Positions 49,106-58,990 of a stretch of DNA of 64,000 nucleotides are shown here, piece by piece. Made by a program: the position numbers and the translations under genes. The notes below the pieces were generated by a model. It did no database searches and had not been told where the DNA came from. It worked only from the letters and a program-made list of their open reading frames with translations. The stretch comes from Siphonodentalium dalli (lineage: Eukaryota > Mollusca > Scaphopoda > Gadilida > Siphonodentaliidae), in assembly GCA_032622095.1 (NCBI GenBank), contig CP136063.1, forward strand, positions 28,708,987 to 28,772,986. Reading direction: 5' to 3'. The stretch's first letter is position 1. Each line of letters starts with the position of its first letter.

Positions 49106-49636
49106 CAATGCCACTGAGCACACTCTCAAAATAAATGCACAAAATACTAGTTTTTAAGAAAAGTAGAATTTAAAGATATATTGTGGACTTATTCCATTGA
49201 ATAAAAAGAGCAATTTTAATTTTTGTCAAAATATGCCTCTGGTAAGTCCAATAAAGGGCCATAACTGGTGATAATTGGTGGGCAGAGCCCAAACTCAAAC
49301 TTGACCTGTATTTTGTGATCAGACATATTAGCTGGTCAATAGATGTTTGTATTGTTGACCTTTCACCTCCAGCATATGTCTGAAATCAGGTTTGTCACCA
49401 CTATCAATGACAGTAGCTGTTATACATAGGATGTCTGTATCGGGGTAACGTAGGGTGTCTGTATCAGGGTAACACAGAGTGTCTGTAAGTCACAACCAAG
49501 CGAGACTCATTCCTTATATTGCTTGTGGACGACACGGTTATCTTGTGCGATTCATCATGCATCCTTAAGATCACAGAATGCAGAGTCATAGACATTAGGG
49601 TCCTGCGTTTATTTGTTTTGTTCTCGATATTCGATT
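49106..49636. repeat. Segmental tandem duplication, unit 4 (internally deleted)
   Basis: Begins like the other units and runs to GACACGGTTAT near 49540. It then jumps to the unit's terminal part (GCATCCTTAAG…TTGTTTTGTTCTCGATATTC). The interior with the 32-bp array and both frames, about 2 kb, is missing. Confidence 0.8.
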
Positions 49637-49696
49637 AAAATCTGGATAGAAAATTTTGGTTTGAAATTGTTTGAATACTAGATGTTGTAACTAATG

Positions 49697-50760
49697 CAGG
49701 GTTTCCGCTAGGGGAATCTGGCCGTATTTGGGAAGCACATACCAGGCGCCCTGTCGAGAGAAAAATTGGATGTTTATCACTAAAAGAAGCCATTTCCTTG
49801 CACTTGAGACAACAGGCAGGAACATTGAAGCTTTGTATAGAAACCAAATTAAAACAGATCGTCTTGCTTAGTTCTCAAGTCAATGAACTAAAAGCATGTA
49901 AGCACAACAGCATAAAATGGATGCACCTTTTATTTCAACCGTAGCAATATTAATAGCCGAGTCATCAAAGACTACCAACATCAAAGACTTCCGGGGTTGG
50001 CAAAAGACACATTGTATTGTCACACAGTCCAGCAGTAACAGGTGTTACGTAAGGAGATGAGCACGTGCTATACCACGTTCTGCGTCGGTGCTTTCTTTGT
50101 ATTTTGTTCACAGTACCGATCAAAACTAGTTGTTGTAAAATCAAAAGCCATTCCTCAGATGAAAATGACCTCATGCTGGATTCGTAAAATGGATAATTTT
50201 GTAATAATTGGATAGGGAACAAATACACTGATAATAACTATTAATAATTTAATTGTTTTATTTTTAATTAAACATTCCCTTGATACAATATATCTTAATT
50301 TGGGGGAAAAGTTATGCACTTTTCGTCGCAGCGACTGCCAAAACTCACCTGTGTTCATTCATCGAAATATAGATCGATGGTTCATTGTTGTAGCTCAGAA
50401 CCCCAACCCCAATGTTATACGATGTATATTGCATATTTTGAGCGGAAATAGTGGGTTAGAAACTTATTGACAGAAAGGCTGATTACTACTAAATATTCGC
50501 ACCTAAAGCATTACCCACGATTGTGTAGACAACTGTGCATGTGCAGGTCCGTGCTACTGATCTGAGTGATCATGTCTTATTCAGGCACCAAGTGTAGGAT
50601 TCCTTGCAATCTGTTAATCGTCGGCGTCGGTGATCGCTCATCATGTGTAAAAAGCGAACTGAGCTAGGTCTGTGGCTAGTTTGTGACCAATATTAAGTCA
50701 AGGTTGGGGAGGGGAATGCGGCCGCTGGACGGCCGGCCTGCCGTAGTAGCGGAAACCCTG
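49697..50760. mobile_element. hAT-like non-autonomous element, 1064 bp
   Basis: Ends CAGGGTTTCCGCTA and complement TAGCGGAAACCCTG, flanked by ACTAATG (49690-49696 and 50761-50767). CAGGG termini with a 7-8 bp duplication are typical of hAT elements. No transposase. An internal segment (50210-50480) recurs at 58730-58990, and the ends recur at 22631, 25828 and near 59095. Confidence 0.75.
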
Positions 50761-50767
50761 ACTAATG

Positions 50768-51780
50768 TTCAAAATGTTTCTCAGTTCGTATTTTGGATAC
50801 AGTTTGCCTAATTCAGAAGATGATTGCTGGTAAAGTGTGCTTGGGAATTGTGAAATAATTCCTCAGACGCTAATAAATATCTTAATTGTAAAATACACAA
50901 TACACACCAGCAACACATAGTCAAAATAGTTTTTGAGGATATATTTATATTAATTCAAATAAAATTCAGAATGTTGAAATGGTGGTGGAGATCTTGATGT
51001 GGCCGCATAGGTCATTGGGTTGTATTCATCATTGCCTCATCACGGTATGTTAGGGCTGTAAAGAGAAAATCTTATTAAAGACATTATGTACTTGTATGGG
51101 TGCGTTAAACGGTTAAGTTATTATTCAGGCAGTATGCCAACTGGAGGAATGTACTATCCTACTACATCGCCGCAAATCGACGATACCACTCCATAGAAAA
51201 CATAGTCTGAACTACGCTGAAATGTCAATATTCACTTTCCGATTCGGAATGCAACTGTTGTAGATAAACTAATGAAAATTGTGTTGCCATCGAGATTGAC
51301 TAGATTTAATGTATATATAAGAAAAACGGCGTGTGTTAATTTTTTATATATTATTTTTGAGCAAGATTATACTTCATTTCTATTTGATCACTTCTATTTT
51401 TCATGTCGCTTTAAATCAACCGGGATGCTGTGTGAAAACATGAAGAGGTAGGCCTGTAAATTTGACACAAACTGCAGTAATGCTCTATGTAATTGTCTCC
51501 TTAACCACCGCCGAATTATGGGTAATTTATCAGGATTTAGTCGGAAATATGGTTTGTTGCCATATTTCTGATTAAAGCATTACCGTAATATTTAGTTCAC
51601 ATGGATGTTCCCTAAAATGAAAATGCTGCTATTTCACAAAATCATTTTCATGATGGAAAAATCTTCTGTATTCTCTATTTCTTGCTTTATTCTGTTTTTC
51701 AGTATTTGCATGATAACCGTACTGCTCAACTGGAGCTTTCAGATGACAGACTAAAAGTCGCAAATAATCTTCTATGTTGG
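50768..51780. other. Intergenic, nothing recognised
   Basis: AT-rich sequence 3' of the hAT-like pseudogene (which is on the minus strand); it may include its 3' UTR. No repeat supported. Confidence 0.35.
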
Positions 51781-52611
51781 TTACAAACTGTATAATCTCA
51801 GCAAAGATCGGTTTTCTGATTCGCCCGATATACTGAATTCCAGTGAGAATTCTCCTGAACTCTTGTGAACTTCTGAATAATATAGTTCCTCCTCCTCTTC
51901 TGTAAGCACAGTGGGTAAGAATTTTGCCAGTGATTTTAATGCTTTAAGTGTCACATGATGTCCTCGTGCAGTAGGGTCAATAGCAGACACACTTCTCAAG
52001 AATTCATTTTTAATTGGGAGTTTTGTTTGAAGATACTCTCCACACTTCAAATATGCAGCTTCAACTTTTTCAAGAAATTCTGTACACATGGTTTCCTCTT
52101 TCTTTGAAGCAGACCGAATGAGTTTCTCTGCTTTGGCCCCAATAAACATGTCCTTAGATTTGAGCAAAGCCTCACTCAATTTCACATTTGTCAGTCAAAA
52201 ATCTCTCATTGAAGATCTCTGGTTTCAGAAAACAGGTGAAAAAGTCTCTTAACAGTTTGACCTGCTCATCATGTAACTTGTGAATGAGAGGTTTGCTGCT
52301 CTGAAATAGCATGATGTATCTCTTTAGGCAGGAGAAGGCAGATATGTACGTATTCAGAGATAACTGCGTTTCCCTCCATGAATGAAAGAGGCCAGTAACA
52401 ATCCGTTCTTTCCTTGCTGCTCCATCAGGTGTACATGCTTTCTTCTTTAATGTTTTCTGGATTTCACGAATTCTATCCCAAATTGACTCATTCAGGTCCA
52501 GTCTGTGTAGAATCTCTACAACTCTAACTTGGTATATGTCCCGATCTATTCTGTCCATGAATCCATAATTAAAAAGAGACAACGGATCAAGCAGTCTCAA
52601 GTTATCAACAG
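51781..52611 (-). pseudogene. hAT-like transposase-derived gene, C-terminal exon
   Basis: Two minus-strand frames (52600-52172, 52185-51781) join by a frameshift around 52180. The first has LRLLDPLSLFNYGF, an all-helical segment, FQSSKPLIHKLHDEQVKLLR and FLKPEIFNE. The second has KLSEALLKSKDMFIG, YLQTKLPIKNEFLR and VSAIDP, then LKSLAKFLP. I recall this order from large families of uncharacterised hAT/DUF4371-like proteins in marine invertebrates, where it follows the catalytic core. TATACAATATAG just upstream is a plausible splice acceptor at about 52612. It continues the exons at 54588-55373, now separated by a minisatellite, a LINE and another repeat. Confidence 0.7.
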
Positions 52612-53077
52612 CTATATTGTATATATACAGCCAGCGACGAGGAACATATAACAGCTATATTGTATATATACAGCCAGCGACGAGGAACATATAACAGCTA
52701 TATTGTATATATACAGCCAGCGACGAGGAACATATAACAGCTATATTGTATATATACAGCCAGCGACGAGGAACATATAACAGCTATATTGTATATATAC
52801 AGCCAGCGACGAGGAACATATAACAGCTATATTGTATATATACAGCCAGCGACGAGGAACATATAACAGCTATATTGTATATATACAGCCAGCGACGAGG
52901 AACATATAACAGCTATATTGTATATATACAGCCAGCGACGAGGAACATATAACAGCTATATTGTATATATACAGCCAGCGACGAGGAACATATAACAGCT
53001 ATATTGTATATAGACGGCCAGCGACGAGGAACATATAACAGCTATATTGTATATATACAGCCAGCGACGAGGAACAT
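52607..53077. repeat. 43-bp minisatellite, about 11 copies
   Basis: Unit AACAGCTATATTGTATATAT then ACAGCCAGCGACGAGGAACATAT, very homogeneous. On the minus strand each unit carries the TATACAATATAG acceptor-like sequence that precedes the exon at 52611, so the array seems to have grown from the end of the intron. Confidence 0.95.
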
Positions 53078-53840
53078 AGAATAGAATAGAATAGAGTTTA
53101 TTACCATAAAGGACCCCGAAGGGTAACATGTAGTGCGTAATCAAATTACACAGATGAATGCAAATTCAAAAATAACATGCATAATATTAATATATGATAT
53201 AAGAAATGATAAGGCAGGTTTTAGGACGGATATCAGAATGGATACAAAGCAGTTGTCTTGAGAGGGCAAATGTCTGCTTACAGTGTACTTGTGAATACTT
53301 GCTTGTGATGAGACGAGGGAAGCTTTAATAGAGCTGATATAATTATGATCAGAGATATTTAAATGAATCTGAAATTGATCAATTATAATATTTGTTTGGA
53401 GTTACAGTGAATTAATATGACAGATGCATTCAGATAAGACATATGCCCAATCAGACAAGTGCTAAGCCAGCAGTATTAACCACATGTAAGGGCTGGGATA
53501 AAACGACAATTTAAATATCACATGAATGAAATCAATAATATAGCTATTTACATATAGACCTCTCAGTGTGCTTTGGAAGTTAGGGCTTAAATTCCTGGTG
53601 TATTTCAAAGCCTTCTTTGACAAACTGGCCAATTTCCATCAGCAGATCTAGATTCTCAATTGTCATTAGCCAATAAAATTTGGAATCGTCACCAAGTTTT
53701 AGAAAGTTTCTGCAATATTTGGTAATTTTACTGAAAAGAAATTGCCTCGGTTTATCATAAAGAGGGCATTCTATAATAAAATGATGCTCATTCTCTATTT
53801 TGCCTAGGTTGCACCTAATGCATGTCCTCATAGGTCTCTT
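53078..53840 (-). pseudogene. LINE 3' fragment with (TATTC)n tail
   Basis: Minus-strand non-LTR fragment. The frame 53831-53580 encodes the zinc-knuckle-like ORF2 C-terminus CIRCNLGKIENEHHFIIECP followed by LYDKPRQFLF. About 480 bp of 3' UTR follow, ending in a (GAATA)n repeat, as read on the plus strand at 53077-53095, exactly at the edge of the 43-bp minisatellite. 5' part missing. Confidence 0.85.
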
Positions 53841-53849
53841 GGTTTTTAT

Positions 53850-54582
53850 ACGCCCTTTTTGAAAAAAGGTCGTATTATGTTATCAGTCTGTCCGTCCGTC
53901 TGTCTGTACCGTCTGTCTGTCCGTCCGTCTGCCTGTCGTCCGTCCGTTAACATTTTTGGTTTCCGATCGATAACTCCAGTTTGGATTATTTGATCTGAAC
54001 CAAAGTTGGTATGTGTATTTCCCAGCTAAAGATACAGGCCAAGTTCGAATATGGGTTCCGTCCAATTATTTTTACATGAGTTACGGCCCTTTTTCGACTT
54101 AGAATTTGACCGTCTGTTAACATTTTTGGTTTCCGATCGATAACTCCAGTTTGGATTATTTGATCTGAACCAAAGTTGGTATGTGTATTTCCCAGCTAAA
54201 GATACAGACCAAGTTCGAATATGGGTTCCGTCCAGTTAGTTTTACATGAGTTACGGCCCTTTTTCATCTTAGAATTTGACCAATTTCATAACATTTTGGT
54301 TTCCGACCGATAACTCCAGTTTTGATTATTTGAGCTGAACCAAAGCTGGTATGTGTATTTCCCAGCTAAAACTACAGGCCAAGTTTGAATATAGGTTCTG
54401 TCTAATTATTTTTACATGAGTTATGGCCATTTTTCGACTTAGAATTTGACCACATTTTGGCATTGAAATTAGGGGTATATCAGATTTTCATCAAATGTAA
54501 GCTCAAGGTATTATCTTATTTTGCGATAGTACAATTCAAAATGGCTAAAGGGCGTATTTTGCCACGCCCTAGCGATGCTCTT
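53850..54582. repeat. Dispersed repeat with ~175-bp internal units and CCGTCTGT tract
   Basis: Bounded by TACGCCCTTTTTGAAAAAAG and AAAGGGCGTATTTTGCCACG. It starts with a (CTGTCCGTCCGT)n tract. Three direct copies of a ~175-bp unit follow (AACATTTTTGGTTTCCGATC, ATAACTCCAGTTTGGATTA, GTATGTGTATTTCCCAGCTA) at about 53947, 54119 and 54290. It sits inside the hAT-like pseudogene; its right edge near GATGCTCTTGTTT interrupts the coding strand. Confidence 0.75.
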
Positions 54583-54587
54583 GTTTA

Positions 54588-55373
54588 CTTTTAATAATGC
54601 TTCAGGCATAGTGTATTTGATTTCTATCCTGGAAAAGTTTCCTCAAATCCGGCAACCATTTAAAATCGTTGTGCAATTCATTACAGTTTCTCAACATTTG
54701 TGTCCAAACATTTCAAAAACTTATTTGCTGCATTGTGAAGATGAAGACAGGAGTCACCATCTATATTCAGCAAATGTGGAGCCTTGTTATTTCTTATCCT
54801 GGCCTCAACACACCACACATCACGTTGCAAGAATCCATCAACATTGGCATCAAGTTCTCCCAAGGAATAGTTGGTTTCCCAAACATTGTATATTGACTCA
54901 GAATTCACCTTGACTAAACTCAAGGCATCAAGATGTTGGGTGACAATACATTTTTCGGTAGGGCTGTAATATGAAACAAGGATTCCCAGAACTTTGTGGT
55001 AATTGTGGCTGGTAGCTTCATCCAGATTGAGGGAAAATTTAGTTGTTTTCATAATGGCCATTGTCGTTACTCACTGATGAAGCCAGTCCCAGTCGCATTT
55101 TGTATGAGGCGGTAGTACGATCCATAGACAGCCTCTCCAAGGCTGACTTATCACGAGACAGTTCATTCGATATCTCAATGATATTTGGTGCCATGGTGAA
55201 TGGCAGTGAGTTCTCTGCGAGAAAACTCAGAACCATTGCTTCAGAATTCACAACACGATGCTGAAATGGTGTAGCTAGCTTCGTCTCTGGTTCCTTCCTC
55301 ACAGCATTTTTGAACATATCAGGGAGTCCATATGTTTTCGATTCAGCAGCTTTCTCCTGGATCAATTTGTTTC
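54588..55373 (-). pseudogene. hAT-like transposase-derived gene, central exon(s)
   Basis: Starts after a good acceptor TTCTATTTTCAG. The first frame reads GNKLIQEKAAESKTYGLPDM, then FLAENSLPFTMAPNIIEI and MDRTTASYKMRLGLASS, followed by GTGAGT, which resembles a donor. A shifted frame then gives KFSLNLDEATSHNYHKVLG, VSYYSPTEKCIV, NNKAPHLLNIDGDSCLHLHN and KFLKCLD. After another one-base shift near 54680 come NDFKWLPDLRKLFQDRN and a stop near 54600. The FSLNLDEATS and HLLNIDGD blocks are the core signatures of the hAT-like family. At least two frameshifts and the foreign repeat at 53850-54582 make it a pseudogene. Confidence 0.75.
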
Positions 55374-55385
55374 CTGAAAATAGAA

Positions 55386-55790
55386 TTAACCCTTTACCCA
55401 ACAGAACGGCCCTGTGCCAATGCATTCTCTTATATATGCGAGTCGACCATAAGTCGCCTCGCATATATAAGAGAATGCATTGGCTTAACACATATTAAAA
55501 ATGATAAAATTGTCAAAGAATGTAGAAAAATATTATAAAAATTGTTAAAAAATGTAAGACATTTTTAGGCCAATGCATTCTCTTATATATGCGAGGCGAC
55601 CTATGGTCGACTCGCATATATAAGAGAATGCATTGGCACAGGGCATAACTGTAACCATCACAATGTGGTCAATGAACCGGTTCGAATGATATCCATATTT
55701 GTATGGTGTTATTGAGACAGACCCAAGATATTTTAGGCTGTTGAAGCTTTATTTGGGCGTTTTTGGTCTGTTTGTTGGGTAAAGGGTTAA
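55386..55790. mobile_element. piggyBac-like TTAA MITE, family 1 copy 2
   Basis: TTAA at both ends, same termini and same internal hairpin pair (55416-55484, 55569-55637) as 32439-32842, reverse orientation. It sits about 13 bp upstream of the TTTTCAG acceptor of the hAT-like exon, thus inside the intron, leaving the acceptor intact. Confidence 0.85.
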
Positions 55791-56099
55791 ACAAAATTTG
55801 AGATCCTATTCGTGGTAATAAACATAGATATATATATTGGCACAGTTACTGGTATATCAATGTCCATTGCTTATATTCGTGAACAAATAATTTTTCTATC
55901 AATAGATCGATAAACAAGGCTTGATAAATTAATCTGCAATTCTAATCCTCCTCCCATTATTTATTCCACACTCTGATCATTAGTGTTTATACATTTCACT
56001 TGAATCAGCTTGAATATCATTTGAATAATATCAGGAAATTCAGTAAAAATAACACTCATATATTCTATGAAAATTATATGCTACATGTACATGTAGAGT
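55791..56099. other. Intron-like AT-rich sequence
   Basis: No frame or repeat supported; probably intronic to the minus-strand genes. Confidence 0.35.
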
Positions 56100-56290
56100 A
56101 CTTTTTATTGTCCCTCGTAAAATTTATTTTTGGGGGATTATTGTAATCAGCTCCGTCGGTCCGTGCGTCGTTCCGTGCATCTGTGCGTCCGTCCATCCAT
56201 CCGGAGTTATAACTCCAGTAATGATCATCCGATTTGATTGAAACTTGGTATGTAGGTGTCTCAACCAACCAGACAGGTGCTCTGCGATTC
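56100..56290. repeat. Dispersed repeat with CCGTCCGTGCGTC tract
   Basis: TTATTGTCCCTCGTAAAAT, then TTTGGGGGATTATTGTAATC, a (GTCCGTGCGTCC)n tract and GGAGTTATAACTCCAGTAAT. Same architecture as the repeat at 53850-54582 (C/G-rich tract followed by AACTCCAGT… and a TTGGTATGTG-like block) but a different subfamily. Confidence 0.6.
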
Positions 56291-56566
56291 TGTGAACAAT
56301 TCTGACTAATTACTTGTTGGAAAATGAAAACAATATCTACTACTACCTATATCTAGTGTAAAAATAAAAATCAGGCCAGCTGGTGGGGGGCATTAAATAA
56401 ATGTCCAACTGTTGAACATTGTGATCAAAGTTTGTGGGGAAAAACCCGCCGTTTAGCCCCTACCCCCAGTTGCAACGTCCCTGCACAGACCGTCCAGTCA
56501 CAAACACAACCAAGTAAACAATGTATGAGTATTATTTGATAACAATAGTGTGGAAATAACATACCA

Positions 56567-56785
56567 GTTTGTATTTGTCCTTCTGACTTGTGTATCAGCT
56601 CCATCGTCGTTGGCATCGGATTCAGAATTTTCACTCCCGCTCGATTTCATTTCAATTTTTGATCTTTTCAATGGCTCAAAGCGGTATGGCTCGATCCCTT
56701 CAAATACTTCATATTCTGATTCGTCTGTAGTATAATCTTCGGTGCTGCTGTTATTCATATTGTCACTAATTAAGTTGATTTTCAC
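56567..56785 (-). CDS. First exon resembling P2X7-like protein
   Basis: Minus-strand frame from ATG at 56785 (alternative ATG at 56758): an acidic Ser/Thr-rich start, EVFEGIEPYRFEPLKRSKI, then acidic DANDDGADTQVRRTNTNW interrupted at TG|G by GTATGT, a strong splice donor. The YxFEP motif and a final Arg/Asn-rich NT(D/N)W just before a phase-2 intron are what I recall of N-termini of uncharacterised P2X purinoceptor 7-like proteins, where a Cys-rich segment follows. No such Cys-rich exon is visible downstream to 55.8 kb, so it may be a remnant. Confidence 0.5.
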
Positions 56786-57059
56786 TTCAATAACAAATTA
56801 TATTCAAGATGACGATCGGTGTGTTTTGATAGTAAATGGATTTCCCCATACGTCGTCAGTATGCTTTTAGCACAATCACCTGACTGCGAATTAACTAAAG
56901 ACAATGTGATCAAATAATCAAATAAGTAAAAATATTATCTACTCGATTTTGAATTTTACTGGTGAAATGGGTTTGTTAGACGTATGTAATTAGTATTATG
57001 ATAAAAAAGATTTTTTTTGGCTAACTAATTCCTTTAAATATTCAAAATCATTTCTACAG

Positions 57060-57629
57060 ATAAGCAAACACCCACCATTTATGAATTGTTATGGCTCACA
57101 TAGTCAAAAGTTGGACCGAATAGATAACAATATTCCGAAAGCTGTACAATTGTTGGGAAAGAGCCACAGCCATTCAGTGTTGGCTGGGAATGCCACTGGC
57201 CATCCATGTGGGTTCGGTCCGTTGTACATGTCCATCACAGACAGTAGCATGTTCCAATCAGTTTTGTTTTAATTTGAAGATTCTTTTCACAAATTTGAAA
57301 TTTTCCTTGGTGAATATTTTAATCAACTCCAGTAGGGACTCTTCGAATGTAATGAATTTTCAGGAGTTGATACACTCTTCGTTCATCAAATGGATCTTAA
57401 CGTCAGAGTGTCAGTGTAGTTTTGAGACGCCGATAAAATTTGCGCATGCCGTGGAGAGCAAAGCCAAGAGATGTCTGACAAAATCGTGCTCACTGTATCC
57501 GCATGCCGTTCTGTGACTTTCCCATTTATCCATCTCGTTTCCAAGATAAATCCTGGTCTTTTCATATAGAGCTTCACGATATTGACTCAAGTTATACTGA
57601 CTACGGTATTGAAAAATATATCGCGACAT
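57060..57629 (-). pseudogene. Helical LG..W first exon plus W-SQP remnant
   Basis: The frame 57629-57411 begins MSRYIFQYRSQYNLSQYREA and contains IYLGNEMDKWESHRTACGYS, then FVRHLLALLSTA. This is the helical LGxxxxxW…F..LL pattern seen at the N-terminus of a large family of uncharacterised invertebrate zinc-finger proteins (my recollection). Further along the minus strand, near 57210-57120, a shifted frame has GQWHSQPTLNG, resembling the W(x)SQP block of that family, but with stops. Likely decayed. Confidence 0.4.
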
Positions 57630-58729
57630 GACTAAATACCGTGGGAATTTATTTTACTTTCACATTTATGACGAACTTATTCGCATCCAACACAAACAAA
57701 GCAGAGCATCGGAGCGTCATAGAGTCAGCGTCAACACGCGTAAATGGGGAAAACTAATGGGTGTGTGTGGCTTATGTTCATAAATTGCCTGGACGTCACT
57801 TATGATTACAAAAAATAACATATTAATATTATTTCAATTTCGTCTTAATTTATATGAACACAACAAACAAAAATAAAAAATTAAACAATGATAGTTATTA
57901 CAAATAAATTGAAGCCACACAGGCGATGTTGTGTTAGCTTTCGGAAGAAGAGCTTATTTGTCTTTATCGTTTTTTAATTTGTCCATATTGAAATTCTAGC
58001 TGAGACTATTGAATGGCTAACTCGGCCTACCATATATACTTCATTGCGATTAAATCACCATCGGCGTATTTCGTTTCTCACACTGGCCAGGGTGTAAGTA
58101 AACTAACAATGGCGCAATGTGTCTACACCATGTGTACAAACGTTGGCGCTCGTAAAAGCTTCAATGAGCTGTGATCGCGATTGAATGCGCTGTGAGGACA
58201 TTGGATTATGGCTTTGATGCATGTACACGCAATGAAATTGTTTTATTATTTCCGACAACACAATCTGACGAGGTGCATGAACGAAGGCGTTGACACTATT
58301 CATGGGGGCAACTCAACTGCACAAGTACCTGTCACCCGACACATAATTACGCGGTTGACTGCATTCAGCAGGCTTCAGTTTTATATATCGAATGAATTGA
58401 AATAAATATGTAAAATATCCCAACGAGACTTATCATAGAGTGTAGTGTGTTTACACCATTTCCCATTGTTTACCAATTAACAACTACTATTCAACATAAT
58501 GACCGCTAATCACCAGATTCAAACTGATTCCAGGTCAGCCAGTGACCTCAATGACCTCTTATCTAAAAGCCAAGATAAAAAAACATGCAGACAGTAAACA
58601 AGTGTTGTGTCATCCTGGCTATTCAGTGTCTATACAGTTGAGTTCAGGATAATGTGGTAGGCCCTATAACATCAAAATTCTCTTGGTCAGACGGAGGTCT
58701 CATGTTGAATTCTTGTATTTTATTAATTC
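57630..58729. other. Intergenic or intronic, nothing recognised
   Basis: Only short frames (for example 58103-58303 minus, 58208-58405 plus) without domain signal. Confidence 0.35.
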
Positions 58730-58990
58730 GCTAGTGATAAATACACTGTTATTATTTATTTGTTTTTATTTGTAATTAAACATTTCATTCCTGTTTTGGT
58801 GTGAACGGTTATGCACTCTTCTGAGTTGTCATCGCGGCGAATGCCAAAACTCACCTGTGTCTGATTGTAGCCAGAATTCAGACCCCCTATATTGACTTAG
58901 TTGTATAAGGGAAATACTGGGTCAACAAGTAGCGACATATAGACATAAACATAAATCTACGGTAAATTTAGCATAATATAACATGTTTAT
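58730..58990. repeat. Dispersed repeat related to the hAT-like element interior
   Basis: ATAAATACACTG, TTTTTATTTGTAATTAAACAT, GGTTATGCACT, GCCAAAACTCACCTGTGT and GGAAATA(C/G)TGGGT match 50220-50470 at moderate identity. Confidence 0.7.

Noticed and set aside
57190..57516. Plus-strand 108-codon frame with SECQCSFE
   Set aside because: Antisense to the better supported minus-strand LG..W frame; no ATG-proximal or splice support.
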